Assembly (NCBI RefSeq): GCF_003967595.1
Contig: NZ_BIFW01000008.1
Span: 1 to 64,000, forward strand
Source of the DNA: Companilactobacillus musae
GTDB lineage: Bacteria > Bacillota > Bacilli > Lactobacillales > Lactobacillaceae
Length of the DNA stretch: 64,000 nt
Direction: 5' to 3'
Within the stretch, counting starts at the first letter, position 1; each line of letters opens with the position of its first letter. The position numbers and the translations under genes are program-made. The notes below the pieces were generated by a model. The model did no database searches, was not told where the DNA came from, and was given only the letters and a program-made list of their open reading frames with translations. This document shows positions 8,766-17,547 of the stretch, one piece after another.

Positions 8766-10150
8766 TGTCTCAAGAAAAAATACCTTTAAAGGTTTTATTG
8801 GCCGTTATTGCCACAGGATTAATGTCATTTTGTGGAGTAATCGTTGAAACCTCAATGAACATATCTTTTCCAACTTTAATGAAGGAGTTCAATGTCACTA
8901 CTTCAACCGTCCAATGGATGACAACTATTTATCTCTTAGTCGTTGCCATTGTGGTTCCACTATCATCATTTTTCAAAAAGAACTTTAAAACTAAAACTCT
9001 CTTTATTTTCGCTAACTTATTCTTCATTTTAGGTGTCTTAATTGATGCTATCGCTCCAGCTTTTCCAATTCTTCTATTAGGACGTGTGATTCAAGGTCTT
9101 GGAACTGGTATTGCCCTTCCTTTGATGTTCAATATTATTTTAGAAAATGTCCCCGCCAGTAAGATCGGACTAATGATGGGTATCGGAACTCTAATCACTG
9201 CCGTTGCTCCAGCAATTGGGCCTACTTTTGGTGGTCTAGTCGTCAGTGCCTTGGGTTGGCGTTATATTTTTGTTATTCTTCTACCAATTCTGATTATTTC
9301 CTTTTTACTCGGTATTAAAAACATTGAACAAAAAAGCCAAATACAAAAATCTGCATTTGACTTAGCTAGTTTAATCGCCTTAATTCTTACTTTTGGCGGT
9401 TTAATTTACGGTTTCAGTAATATGAGTAATTTAAATCTTTATGTTATCGTTTCATTCATTATTGGTATTTTAGGATTGATTGGCTTTGTGGTCCGTTCTG
9501 AAAAAATCAAACAACCGATTCTCAACTTGAATGTCTTAAAGAACAAAACTTTTGCTAGTCACGTACTTAGCTTCTTTTTTTTCCAGATTCTATCTTTAGG
9601 GTTTGCTTTTATCTTGCCTAATTATATTCAATTAGTTAACCACCAAAGTGCTACCATCGCTGGTTTGGCAGTTCTCCCTGCCGGTGTAGTCGGTGCCATT
9701 TTAGCTCCTCTGGGTGGTAAAATTCTTGATGAAATGGGAGCTCGTTTGCCAATTCTCTTTGGTGTTACTTTTGCCGACATTTCACTAATTATTTTTACTA
9801 TTTTTAGTCGTAATTTAAACACGACCTTAATTATCTGGGCCTATATCCTTTATATGTTTGGTATGGGATTGTCTTTCGGTAACATTATGACCAATGGTTT
9901 GAAATACCTTACTAACCAAAATCAAGCTGACGGTAATGCTATCTTTAATACACTTCAACAATTTGCTGGTGCCACAGGTACTTCAATCGTGTCAGCCATC
10001 ATTGCCTTGAGCCAAAATAACGAGTCTCTTTCAACTGCTACTTCAACAGCTATTGGAACTCAACACGCCTTTATTATTTTAGTTATCTTAGGTTTGATCA
10101 ATTTATTGATTCTCTTCAAAGCCATTCCTAGAGAAAATCATTCCAAATAA
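8765..10150 (+). CDS. MFS multidrug efflux transporter (DHA2 family)
   Basis: A 461-residue protein with 12-14 hydrophobic spans. It has the drug-antiporter motif C-like stretch APAIGPTFGGLVVSALGWRY (~143-162) and LLGRVIQGLGTGIALPL (~101-117), as in EmrB/QacA-type pumps. GGAGGT lies within the 3' end of marR, 9 bp before the ATG. The gene is co-transcribed with the MarR gene. Substrate is unknown. Its last 13 bp overlap the 3' end of the convergent esterase gene, with no terminator between them. Confidence 0.87.
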   Translation: MSQEKIPLKVLLAVIATGLMSFCGVIVETSMNISFPTLMKEFNVTTSTVQWMTTIYLLVVAIVVPLSSFFKKNFKTKTLFIFANLFFILGVLIDAIAPAFPILLLGRVIQGLGTGIALPLMFNIILENVPASKIGLMMGIGTLITAVAPAIGPTFGGLVVSALGWRYIFVILLPILIISFLLGIKNIEQKSQIQKSAFDLASLIALILTFGGLIYGFSNMSNLNLYVIVSFIIGILGLIGFVVRSEKIKQPILNLNVLKNKTFASHVLSFFFFQILSLGFAFILPNYIQLVNHQSATIAGLAVLPAGVVGAILAPLGGKILDEMGARLPILFGVTFADISLIIFTIFSRNLNTTLIIWAYILYMFGMGLSFGNIMTNGLKYLTNQNQADGNAIFNTLQQFAGATGTSIVSAIIALSQNNESLSTATSTAIGTQHAFIILVILGLINLLILFKAIPRENHSK

Positions 10151-10890
10151 TACTCAAAAAAATTAGCTACTTTATCCATTAATCTAATTTCAACTAGATG
10201 TCCCGCTTTATAGCCAGTGATAAAGGCAACTTGATCAGCGTAATCTTCTTGATGAATTCGATCAAAAAAATCTTTCGACATTCGATAAGGAATTCTTGAG
10301 TCATCAGTTCCATGCCAAAATAATACCGGTCGATGAGCAATCTTTTCTGGCTGACTATTTAAATCGTAATTTTCAATCCAACTAGTTAACGACTCTAAAT
10401 CAGTAGGAAGATAAAGCTTTCTCTTTTTAGCATCTTGTCGAACTAAGCGGGCGTAACCTTTTAAATCAGGGGTTCCCATAATAATCGCTGCTACTGAAAT
10501 TTCCGGGTGGGCTGTTAATAAAGCCCCCGTCGTCATACCACCCATTGAATAACCGCCAACACCAATCTTGTGATCTTTAATTAAATTTTTGTCAGCAAAA
10601 TAATCTCTGATTAAGGCAAATTCTGCTAAATTTCCTTGAATACTATTCCAAAAAGTAAATGAAGGTATCGAAGAAATATCCATGTGTCTTTCCCCGTGAT
10701 TCATAGCATCGGGCAAGATCACACGGATATTTTTTTGAGCTAATTTACGTGCTTGAGTTAAAACTAATTCCTTATCTGAACGCCATCCGTGATAGAAAAT
10801 AACCAGTGGTAACGGCTTGTGAAATGCACCGTCTGGAACTACTTCTAAAACTGGAACATCTTGAATTAAATATTGATTAATTTTTACCAT
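10138..10890 (-). CDS. Alpha/beta-hydrolase (YitV-type esterase)
   Basis: A 250-residue soluble hydrolase. Features: oxyanion region FYHGW (~32), nucleophile elbow GYSMGG (Ser ~119), acid in HGTDDSRIPY (~192-201) and catalytic His in GYKAGH (~229). This order fits the prolyl-oligopeptidase-like esterases such as Bacillus YitV. GAGGTGACAAG precedes the ATG. It is cytoplasmic, with no signal peptide. Its substrate is unknown; a small ester is likely. Confidence 0.8.
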   Translation of the reverse strand: MVKINQYLIQDVPVLEVVPDGAFHKPLPLVIFYHGWRSDKELVLTQARKLAQKNIRVILPDAMNHGERHMDISSIPSFTFWNSIQGNLAEFALIRDYFADKNLIKDHKIGVGGYSMGGMTTGALLTAHPEISVAAIIMGTPDLKGYARLVRQDAKKRKLYLPTDLESLTSWIENYDLNSQPEKIAHRPVLFWHGTDDSRIPYRMSKDFFDRIHQEDYADQVAFITGYKAGHLVEIRLMDKVANFFEYYLE

Positions 10891-10928
10891 CTTGTCACCT
10901 CATGACCATATATTATCATCATGAGCAT

Positions 10929-10957
10929 AAAAAAAGCAGGAATAAAAAATATTCCTA
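10929..10957 (-). terminator. Terminator of the 91-residue gene
   Basis: On the minus strand AGGAATA pairs with TATTCCT around a T-rich loop, followed by GC and a run of T. Confidence 0.65.
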
Positions 10958-10966
10958 CATTATATA

Positions 10967-11242
10967 CTAGATATATGGTAAATTTCGATTTTTAATTTTA
11001 AAAAGCAACTCTTCAACGTCACGACTATGGCGATGTCCTGTATCTATATCATACTCGATTAATTCTCTTCGGAAATTAATCAATTCGGCTTCTAAGTTAT
11101 CATTGTATTCTAACAATTTTAGATGTTTGAACACCAAATTGATTAGCGACCTCTCAGAGCCCAAATTGAAGGATCCTACTGACTCTTCAACGGAACGAAT
11201 AAAATTATCTCGTTCAACGTTGGAAACTTTAACTTGTTTCAA
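10967..11242 (-). CDS. Hypothetical 91-residue protein
   Basis: The start is TTG with GGGTGG 7 bp upstream on the minus strand, which supports translation. The protein is charged and predicted mainly helical (VFKHLKLLEYNDNLEAELINFRRELIEYD may be a coiled coil), with no signal or membrane segment. It has its own terminator downstream. I do not recognise a family. It is flanked by the long non-coding stretch that carries a probable small RNA. Confidence 0.6.
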   Translation of the reverse strand: MKQVKVSNVERDNFIRSVEESVGSFNLGSERSLINLVFKHLKLLEYNDNLEAELINFRRELIEYDIDTGHRHSRDVEELLFKIKNRNLPYI

Positions 11243-11559
11243 AATGTTACCACCCTTCTATTGGAATATATACATTAACCCATATGCAACTTTTCTCATT
11301 CATTGACACTATTATGCTCCCTTATAGCATCAATATACTCTCAACTTTATATAAAATACTTATAGTATTTTGAATTTATTATATAAGATCATTATTATGA
11401 AGTTGACTAAATTATGACATGTTAAGTATGCGCTGTCACGACTATTCACAAACTCAACAAAATAATGTACGCGCCCCTCTGATTGTTCTAATATCTTGCT
11501 ATTTTAATCAAAATATTTTTCCGTAAATATAGAAATGTTTTTAATTAGGACTTATAATT

Positions 11560-11721
11560 AATTTGGTTATATAAGCGAGATGTATTAACCTAACAATATT
11601 TTCATTGTTATCCTTTTTGAAGTAGTACTCCTTCTCAACTGCTTAGGAATCAGGGTTAGTGGTAGGCTCTGATTTTAATTTCTCGCAAAAATAAAGGCTT
11701 GTGGTAGGCCTTTATTTTTTT
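11560..11721 (+). ncRNA. Putative small RNA with repeated GTGGTAGG loops
   Basis: Downstream of a TATAAT at 11553-11558 lie consecutive hairpins: TAACAAT/ATTGTTA (~11590-11610), AATCAG/CTGATT (11648-11674), and AAATAAAGGC/GCCTTTATTT with T run (11687-11721). The last two share the same loop, GTGGTAGG (11659-11666 and 11701-11708). No convincing reading frame is present. The -35 is poor, so the 5' end is uncertain. Confidence 0.5.
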
Positions 11722-11950
11722 GCTCAAAAGTATAAAAAGAGGACAAAATTAAATCAAAGGGAGTTGATTTAATTCGTCCATTGCAGCTATCCTACCAATG
11801 CTCATGATATACGGTTTAAACATCTTATAGACATCAAATCTATTAAAAGAAATTTACGAGTTTTGATTTACAATTGTAGCCTGTTTAAACAATTTTATTA
11901 ATGAAAACGATTAGTTAGTTGTCTAATTTTAAATATTAAGCGTAAAAACA

Positions 11951-12021
11951 AAAGAGCGTCTATTAAGAAACTTTCAAGGTATGTAAAAATATACCTAATT
12001 TTTTTAATAGACGCTCTTTTT
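11951..12021 (-). terminator. Palindromic terminator family, copy a
   Basis: AAAGAGCGTCTATTAA pairs with TTAATAGACGCTCTTT; the inner part carries CAAGGTATGTA/TATACCT. It ends 36 bp beyond the stop of the minus-strand gene at 12057. The common core TCTATTAAG/CTTAATAGA recurs in six other copies. Confidence 0.85.
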
Positions 12022-12056
12022 ATTAAATTCTTTATCTGACTACATTTTATCTAAAA

Positions 12057-12338
12057 CTATTCATTCTTATTATATTCTGGATCATCAAGATCTTGAGCAA
12101 TGTCAACTCCATATAATTGGTTAACCTCAGCATCTTTATCAGCTGGATGAACAACGACAATGGCAATTGCACCTTTACTGCTAACGTAACCAACAAAGGT
12201 TGTTACTTCTTCTACATAGTATGGCAAACCATCAGAATGAATAATATATTGTCCAGCGACTGGCATACTTTCAATGTAAACTTTGTTCATTCGGATATAA
12301 TCATCGCCGTCATGAAGCATAATTAATATTTTGTACAT
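12057..12338 (-). CDS. Hypothetical 93-residue protein
   Basis: The chosen ATG (12338) has AAAGGG 8 bp upstream; a GTG three codons earlier overlaps that site and is rejected. The protein is acidic at its C terminus (DLDDPEYNKNE) and predicted alpha/beta, with YIIHSDGLPYYVEEVTTFVGYV resembling small beta-barrel or SH3-like folds. It has no signal peptide. I do not recognise a family. It is divergent from proB and followed by terminator copy a. Confidence 0.65.
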   Translation of the reverse strand: MYKILIMLHDGDDYIRMNKVYIESMPVAGQYIIHSDGLPYYVEEVTTFVGYVSSKGAIAIVVVHPADKDAEVNQLYGVDIAQDLDDPEYNKNE

Positions 12339-12430
12339 GAAATACACCCTTTTCTTATTCTACCTATTGTTCTATCGTAATAGTATTGGAAAATAATTAC
12401 CACTTAAAAAACTATCATGAGGATGAAAGC

Positions 12431-13240
12431 ATGCAAAATAAGCGTTCTATTTTTGCCGATCGTATTGTCGTTAAAGTCGGTACAAGTACTCTGATTCGCC
12501 AAAACAGTAAAATAAACTTAGCTGTTATTAAAGAACTAGCTCACGTTTTGAGCCAATTAAAAAAAGAAGGAAAAGATGTTGTCTTAGTTTCATCCGGTGC
12601 TATTGGTGTGGGCATGGGTGTTTTAGGAATCGACAAACGTCCTATTAAAATCTCTAAACAACAAGCTGTAGCCGCCGTCGGTCAAGCTGAATTGATGCAA
12701 ATTTATAATGAAGCTTTCCACGAATACGGGATGTCAGTTGCCCAAATGTTGATTACTCGTGATATAATCGATTATCCAGAAAGTCACACTAATGTTATGA
12801 ATAGCTTCCAAGAATTGCTTTCAATGGATAATACAATTCCAATCGTTAATGAAAATGATACCGTAACGGTTTCGGAATTGGATCACCATACAAAATTTGG
12901 TGACAATGATCAACTTTCAGCTATCGTTACTAACTTAGTCGATGCCGACTTGTTGATTATGCTTTCAGACATCGACGGATTTTACTCAGCTAATCCCCTT
13001 AAGGCTCCTGATGCCGAATTGATCCAAAGAATCGACAAGATCAGTCCTAATATTATTGCTGCAGCTGGTGGCCACGGAACTAAATACGGAACCGGTGGGA
13101 TGACAACAAAATTAAAAGCAGCTGAACTCATTTTGAAACATAATCAACAAATGGTTTTAACTAATGGGAAAAATCCTGATATAATCTTTAATATTCTTTC
13201 AGGCGAACCTGTTGGAACACTATTTTCAAAAGCACGTTAA
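12431..13240 (+). CDS. proB: Glutamate 5-kinase
   Basis: Catalyses the first step of proline synthesis, ATP-dependent phosphorylation of glutamate. The 269-residue amino-acid-kinase domain shows VVKVGTSTL (~13), LVSSGAIGVGM (~53), NENDTV (~138), LSDIDGFY (~175) and GTGGMTTKLKAA (~217). It lacks the C-terminal PUA domain of the E. coli enzyme, as is common in lactobacilli. An in-frame TTG lies 45 bp upstream, but GAGG 8 bp before the ATG at 12431 decides the start. A MarR gene, then proA, follow. Confidence 0.93.
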   Translation: MQNKRSIFADRIVVKVGTSTLIRQNSKINLAVIKELAHVLSQLKKEGKDVVLVSSGAIGVGMGVLGIDKRPIKISKQQAVAAVGQAELMQIYNEAFHEYGMSVAQMLITRDIIDYPESHTNVMNSFQELLSMDNTIPIVNENDTVTVSELDHHTKFGDNDQLSAIVTNLVDADLLIMLSDIDGFYSANPLKAPDAELIQRIDKISPNIIAAAGGHGTKYGTGGMTTKLKAAELILKHNQQMVLTNGKNPDIIFNILSGEPVGTLFSKAR

Positions 13241-13262
13241 ACTAACTATTAGGAGGATAATA

Positions 13263-13688
13263 ATGAATTCCGAATTTCCAATTGAAAAGGCCATTATTAA
13301 CCTTATAACAAGTTACAAAAGCCGTATTACAAAACGAATGCGACCTTTAGGGCTCTACCCTGGTCAGGATATGATCTTATTAGAATTACTAAAAAAAGAT
13401 GGAATCTCTCAAAATAAACTTGTCGTTGAACTCTGTGTCGATCATTCAACAATTGCCAAGTCAGTTAACCGCATGATCAAAACCGATTTGGTCAAAACTG
13501 AAAAATCAACTAAAGATAAGCGAGTAACTCTTGTTAGTTTGACTGAACACGGTCGTCAAGTTGCTACTCACGTTCAAGACGTTTGGCTAGAAGCTGAATA
13601 TGATGCTACTAATGATTTAAGTGATGAGGAACAACGTTTGTTCATTGAAATGCTAGAAAAAATCACTAAAAATTTAAATAGCAAATAA
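13263..13688 (+). CDS. MarR-family regulator between proB and proA
   Basis: A 141-residue winged-helix protein: helix-turn-helix ISQNKLVVELCVDHSTIAKS (~45-64) and wing STKDKRVTLVSLTEHG (~77-92). The start at 13263 follows AGGAGG by 6 bp, 22 bp after proB. Position inside the proBA cluster is unusual. Two near-identical palindromes lie just after its stop and are candidate binding sites. A role in proline control is inferred from place only. Confidence 0.85.
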   Translation: MNSEFPIEKAIINLITSYKSRITKRMRPLGLYPGQDMILLELLKKDGISQNKLVVELCVDHSTIAKSVNRMIKTDLVKTEKSTKDKRVTLVSLTEHGRQVATHVQDVWLEAEYDATNDLSDEEQRLFIEMLEKITKNLNSK

Positions 13689-13690
13689 TT

Positions 13691-13746
13691 TATGTTGACG
13701 GCAACATAATGTAGTGATAAATCAGCAATACGTTGACGGCAACATA
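13691..13746. promoter_or_regulatory. Twin palindromic operators
   Basis: TATGTTGACGGCAACATA (13691-13708) and TACGTTGACGGCAACATA (13729-13746) differ by one base and are 38 bp apart centre to centre. Each is an inverted repeat of GTTG/CAAC arms. They sit between marR and proA, ahead of a terminator. They may be MarR operators controlling proA. Confidence 0.65.
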
Positions 13747-13784
13747 TTAATCAACGTTCAAATAAAATAAATTACTTAGACGTT

Positions 13785-13816
13785 AAATAGTGGATGCAGC
13801 CGTCCACTATTTTTTT
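13785..13816 (+). terminator. Terminator between marR and proA
   Basis: AAATAGTGGA pairs with TCCACTATTT, then seven T. It separates proA from proB-marR or acts as an attenuator. Confidence 0.85.
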
Positions 13817-13869
13817 GTACAAAAATGCTATACTTAGAGATATTAGAAAGCGTTTTAGGAGTGATGATG

Positions 13870-15117
13870 ATGACAAATCTTGAAGATATGGGGCAAAAGG
13901 CCCAAAGTGCTGCTTTTGAATTAGGACAACTTGGTACTCAACAAAAGAACAATGCTCTACTTAATATGGCAAATGCCCTAGTAGTTAACACTGACAAAAT
14001 AATTGAAGCTAATAAAGAAGATATCGCTAATGCTAAGAAAAATGACATTAAAGAGGCTATGATTGATCGCCTACTTTTGACACCTGATCGAATCAATGAT
14101 ATGTCAGATGGCTTACGTCAAGTTATGGATCTACCCGACCCCATAGGCAAAGTCGATCGTGGCTGGGAAACCGTAACTGGCTTAGACATCACTCAAGAAC
14201 GTGTTCCTTTAGGCGTCATTGGTATGATTTACGAAGCTCGTCCTAATGTAACTGTCGATGCAGCTGGACTTTGTTTTAAAGCCGGAAACGCTGTAATCTT
14301 ACGTGGCGGCAAGGAAGCAATTAATTCAAATATCATTTTATCTGAAACTTTACGTTCTGCCTTGAAAGACTCAAACATTAATCCTGACGCAATTCAATTG
14401 ATCGATGACGTCAGCCACGAAACAGCTCAAAAAATGATGGAATTAACTGATTATATCGATGTTTTAATTCCTCGTGGTAGCGGTAAATTTATCAAAATGG
14501 TAGTCAATAAAGCCAAAGTTCCAATCATTGAAACTGGTGCCGGCAACTGCCACATTTATGTTGATAAAGACGCTGATTTGGATAAAGCCTTAAAGATCAT
14601 CATCAATGCCAAGGTTCAACGCCCTTCTGTCTGCAATGCTGCCGAAAAAGTTATTTTGCATAAGGACATCGCTAATGAATTTTTGCCAGATCTATATGAC
14701 GCATTACGTGCCAATAACGTTGAAGTTCGTGGCGATACTTTAGCCAGAGCGATCGAACCCGACATCATCCCTGCTACTGAAGAAGATTGGGGTACTGAAT
14801 ACGACGATTACATCATCGCTATTAAAATTACTGACTCAATCGACGATGCTATCAAACATATCAATAAATACAATACTAAACACAGTGAATCTATTATTAC
14901 CGAAAACTACTCCGCTAGCCGTCAATTCATGAAACAAATCGATGCTGCCGTAGTTTATACTAATGCCTCAACTCGCTTTACTGATGGTCAACAATTTGGA
15001 TTCGGTGCTGAAATTGGTATTAGCACTCAAAAACTACATGCTAGAGGTCCCATGGGTGCCAATGAATTAACTACAACAAAATACTTGGTCCAAGGCGATG
15101 GTCAAATTAGACACTAA
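13870..15117 (+). CDS. proA: Gamma-glutamyl phosphate reductase
   Basis: NADPH-dependent reduction of glutamyl phosphate to the semialdehyde, second step of proline synthesis. The 415 residues are full length for the family. Motifs: PLGVIGMIYEARPNVTVDAA (~105-124), substrate-lysine region GGKEAINSN, and catalytic Cys in RPSVCNAAEKV (~250). Three consecutive ATG codons follow AGGAG; 13870 is chosen for spacing (8 bp). A weak catabolite-type site (AGAAAGCGTTTTAG, 13844-13857) overlaps the RBS and is probably chance. A terminator upstream suggests proA has its own promoter or is attenuated. Confidence 0.93.
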   Translation: MTNLEDMGQKAQSAAFELGQLGTQQKNNALLNMANALVVNTDKIIEANKEDIANAKKNDIKEAMIDRLLLTPDRINDMSDGLRQVMDLPDPIGKVDRGWETVTGLDITQERVPLGVIGMIYEARPNVTVDAAGLCFKAGNAVILRGGKEAINSNIILSETLRSALKDSNINPDAIQLIDDVSHETAQKMMELTDYIDVLIPRGSGKFIKMVVNKAKVPIIETGAGNCHIYVDKDADLDKALKIIINAKVQRPSVCNAAEKVILHKDIANEFLPDLYDALRANNVEVRGDTLARAIEPDIIPATEEDWGTEYDDYIIAIKITDSIDDAIKHINKYNTKHSESIITENYSASRQFMKQIDAAVVYTNASTRFTDGQQFGFGAEIGISTQKLHARGPMGANELTTTKYLVQGDGQIRH

Positions 15118-15568
15118 AATAGTTGCCTTCCACAAAGTAACCTCAGCTCACTACAAATTATTACTGACAGCGGACCCCTCCAAGGAGATTGTCGATAGTT
15201 ATCTTGATCGAGCTTATAAATTTGAATTAATCAATTGTGGAAAACTCTTAGGGGTTATCTTGTTAATTGATACCAGACCTAAAACAGTAGAAATTGTTAA
15301 TATTGCTGTGGATGAAAGTGTCCAAAATCAGGGATTCGGTGAAAGATTACTACATTTTGCCTTGAATTGGGCCAAAAAACAACATTATTCCACAGTTGAA
15401 ATCGGCACTGGCAGTACTAGTTTTGCACAACTCTACTTGTATCAAAAATGCGGTTTCCGAGTTACTAACATTGATCGTAATTTCTTTGTTGATAACTATT
15501 CTGAACCTATTATTGAAAATAAATTAGTTTTGAAAGACATGATTCGTTTGAAGAAACCAATAATCTAA
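15098..15568 (+). CDS. GNAT-family N-acetyltransferase
   Basis: A 156-residue acetyl-CoA-dependent acyltransferase. Motif A is VNIAVDESVQNQGFGERLL (~61-79) with the QxxGxG acetyl-CoA loop; motif B region is LYLYQKCGF (~110). The ATG lies inside the last codons of proA (20-bp overlap), so it is translated with proA. Resembles Bacillus YvbK-type enzymes. Acceptor unknown. Confidence 0.82.
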   Translation: MVKLDTKIVAFHKVTSAHYKLLLTADPSKEIVDSYLDRAYKFELINCGKLLGVILLIDTRPKTVEIVNIAVDESVQNQGFGERLLHFALNWAKKQHYSTVEIGTGSTSFAQLYLYQKCGFRVTNIDRNFFVDNYSEPIIENKLVLKDMIRLKKPII

Positions 15569-15606
15569 CATTGTCACCTTTCAAATCAAAATTGATGAAC
15601 TAAATA

Positions 15607-15652
15607 CAAAAAGAGAATTACCAACAATAATTTGTTAGTAATTCTCTTTTTT
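15607..15652. terminator. Bidirectional terminator
   Basis: AAAAAGAGAATTACCAACAA pairs imperfectly with TTAGTAATTCTCTTTTTT between the convergent GNAT and membrane-protein genes. Confidence 0.8.
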
Positions 15653-16064
15653 AATTTGAGTTCTTTCTAGACAGAGCGACTGAATTCTTAATGAATTTGT
15701 AAATATGCAAGTCTTTAGCAATCAAAATCATATCGCCTATCATCACCGCAATTACAATTGCTGAGAACAACAGAATTTGATTAAATGAAGCAGCATCTAA
15801 TTGAAATCCTTGATATCTCAAGTCCGTTAGCAATGCATAGACAATATAACCGATTAACAAAAACTCCAATAATTCAAACGGTCCCTGAAAACGGACACCA
15901 AATTTTTGATTAAGTCGTTTGTCTAAATTATTTAGTTTTTCATCAGAAAAGAAAGATAATTCTATGATCGTGTTTCTCATGTTTAAAATTATTTCCAAAA
16001 GTAGTAATAATAACCAAAATAAAAAAACCAACATGAATCCTATAAAATAGTCACTAGATAACAT
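15651..16064 (-). CDS. Hypothetical membrane protein
   Basis: About 137 residues with three hydrophobic spans (~6-28, ~66-83 and ~97-117) and a basic C terminus. Two in-frame ATG codons follow AAAGGA; the one at 16064 has workable spacing, while the longest frame starts at 16079 without an RBS. I do not recognise the family. It is flanked by terminators on both sides and so is a single-gene unit. Confidence 0.6.
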   Translation of the reverse strand: MLSSDYFIGFMLVFLFWLLLLLLEIILNMRNTIIELSFFSDEKLNNLDKRLNQKFGVRFQGPFELLEFLLIGYIVYALLTDLRYQGFQLDAASFNQILLFSAIVIAVMIGDMILIAKDLHIYKFIKNSVALSRKNSN

Positions 16065-16229
16065 CATTTTTCCTTTCATCTATCTAGCCTAATTTTAATA
16101 CATCCACAAAAAATCTCAACCTGATTTGTTTTTTGGAAACGAAATCATTGATATTGAATACGATAAATGACCGTATCAAGTTGTAAATCTATTGCCCTTC
16201 ATTGCTACCTTGTTTAATTTTAGAATAAA

Positions 16230-16296
16230 AAAACAGAATCTATTAAAAAGTTCTTCAAGATGTGTACCACCTGAGCCTCTTAATAGATTCTGTTCT
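16230..16296 (-). terminator. Palindromic terminator family, copy b
   Basis: AACAGAATCTATTAA pairs with TTAATAGATTCTGTT, 44 bp beyond the stop of the dehydrogenase gene. The inner segment differs from copy a but keeps the core. Confidence 0.85.
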
Positions 16297-16339
16297 ATTT
16301 ATAACTTTTGTCCAATTACCTAGAATTTAAAAAATTCTT

Positions 16340-17284
16340 CTAATATCCTGTAGAATAATTAACAACATTTTCTATAACTTCGCCATTTTCCACATATGAC
16401 TTCAAATTACGTTTGAAAATATCAAAAGCACGTTCTTCATAGTGGACACTTGTTCCCGCATCGTGAGGGGTTAAAATAACATTCTTCATATCCCATAGTG
16501 GACTAGAACTTGGTAGTGGTTCTGGTGTTGTAACATCCAAACCGGCTCCGGCAATCTCACCGTTTTGAAGAGCTGCAACTAAATCATCCATATTTGTTGT
16601 TTTTCCACGGCCAATATTAATGTAATAAGCCTTCTTTGACATAGCAGCAAACAATTCTTGATTGAACATTCCAGCAGTTGCATTAGTATCAGGCAAAGAA
16701 TTAATTACGTAATGAACTTCACCAATTCTTGATTGAAGCTCTGACATTGGAATCATTTCATCAATATATTCCACTGGCTTATCACTTCTACGAACACCAA
16801 TGGTCTTCATACCTAAGGCTTTAGCATATTGAGCAATAACTTTTCCAATATGTCCAACACCGACGATCATGACAGTCTTGTTATAAATTTCATCATAGCC
16901 TTCATCAAGTTTCCATTCTTTAGCATCTTGATGACGAGTGGTCAAATTCATACGTCTGGCAAACATCAACATATAAGCCAAAGTTTGTTCAGCAATGTTA
17001 ATAGCATTAGCACCAGACCCGTTAGTTAAAATAACACCTTTATCAGCCAATTCAGACAGTGGCAAAGCATCCACACCGGCACGAACTACTTGAATCCAAT
17101 TCAAAGTATCACTCTTCAAAATAGTATCTTTTAAAGTATTAGACCAGTCGTAAAGCACTTCTATGCCATCGAGGTCAGCAGGAGTAACTTTTTTAGGAGA
17201 TACAACTTTCAAATCTACACCAGAGATCGATTCGATCTTATCGGTTTGTTTCTTTGTTAAGTTAACTAAACTAAGAACTTTCAT
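16340..17284 (-). CDS. D-2-hydroxyacid dehydrogenase
   Basis: A 314-residue NAD(P)-dependent dehydrogenase acting on 2-oxo/2-hydroxy acids. Rossmann loop MIVGVGHIG (~140), catalytic Arg in NIGRGKTTN (~223), Glu in TTPEPLP (~253) and His in LTPHDAGTS (~272). After the second strand the sequence is GVRRSDK instead of an acidic residue, which in this family favours NADP(H). The ATG at 17284 follows GAGGTAGG; the frame extends 26 codons upstream without an RBS. The physiological substrate is unknown. Confidence 0.85.
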   Translation of the reverse strand: MKVLSLVNLTKKQTDKIESISGVDLKVVSPKKVTPADLDGIEVLYDWSNTLKDTILKSDTLNWIQVVRAGVDALPLSELADKGVILTNGSGANAINIAEQTLAYMLMFARRMNLTTRHQDAKEWKLDEGYDEIYNKTVMIVGVGHIGKVIAQYAKALGMKTIGVRRSDKPVEYIDEMIPMSELQSRIGEVHYVINSLPDTNATAGMFNQELFAAMSKKAYYINIGRGKTTNMDDLVAALQNGEIAGAGLDVTTPEPLPSSSPLWDMKNVILTPHDAGTSVHYEERAFDIFKRNLKSYVENGEVIENVVNYSTGY

Positions 17285-17436
17285 TTTCCTACCTCGTTTT
17301 AAAATTAATATTTCTATTATTACTATATAGCAAAATATAGCCGTTTTTTCTGAAAATAGCAAAAAATATTCGGAATGTATGATACAATGTTAAATGTTGC
17401 ACATTATTTGATTTATTTTACTATTTATGTTAGTGA

Positions 17437-17468
17437 AAATTGCCCCGTATTGGTGGAGCAATTTTTTT
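17437..17468 (+). terminator. Terminator-like hairpin in divergent intergenic region
   Basis: AAATTGC pairs with GCAATTT followed by a T run. It lies ~50 bp after an extended -10 (TATGATACAAT, ~17378-17388), so it could end a short ~75-nt transcript upstream of the aquaglyceroporin gene. Confidence 0.55.
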
Positions 17469-17486
17469 ATGTGAAATATGAAGAAT

Positions 17487-17547
17487 ATTCACTCATAAAA
17501 GACAAATTATTACGAATTTATACGATTTAACCCATTTTTGAGTGAAT
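17487..17547. promoter_or_regulatory. Inverted repeat upstream of aquaglyceroporin gene
   Basis: ATTCACTCA (17487-17495) and TGAGTGAAT (17539-17547) form perfect 9-bp arms 43 bp apart; flanking GAATATT/AATATTC extends the symmetry. The TATAAT-type -10 of the downstream gene is at 17568-17573. This could bind a regulator dimer pair or form a loop. Confidence 0.5.

Larger units (their letters stand above)
11243..12056. other. 814-bp non-coding stretch with structured elements
   Basis: No supported gene. It holds a probable small RNA (about 11560-11721), an inverted repeat at 11741-11778 and one copy of the dispersed palindromic terminator family (11951-12021). The rest is AT-rich without a clear signal. 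Confidence 0.7.

Noticed and set aside
13844-13857. CcpA (cre) site before proA
   Set aside because: AGAAAGCGTTTTAG matches only 11 of 14 positions and overlaps the RBS.
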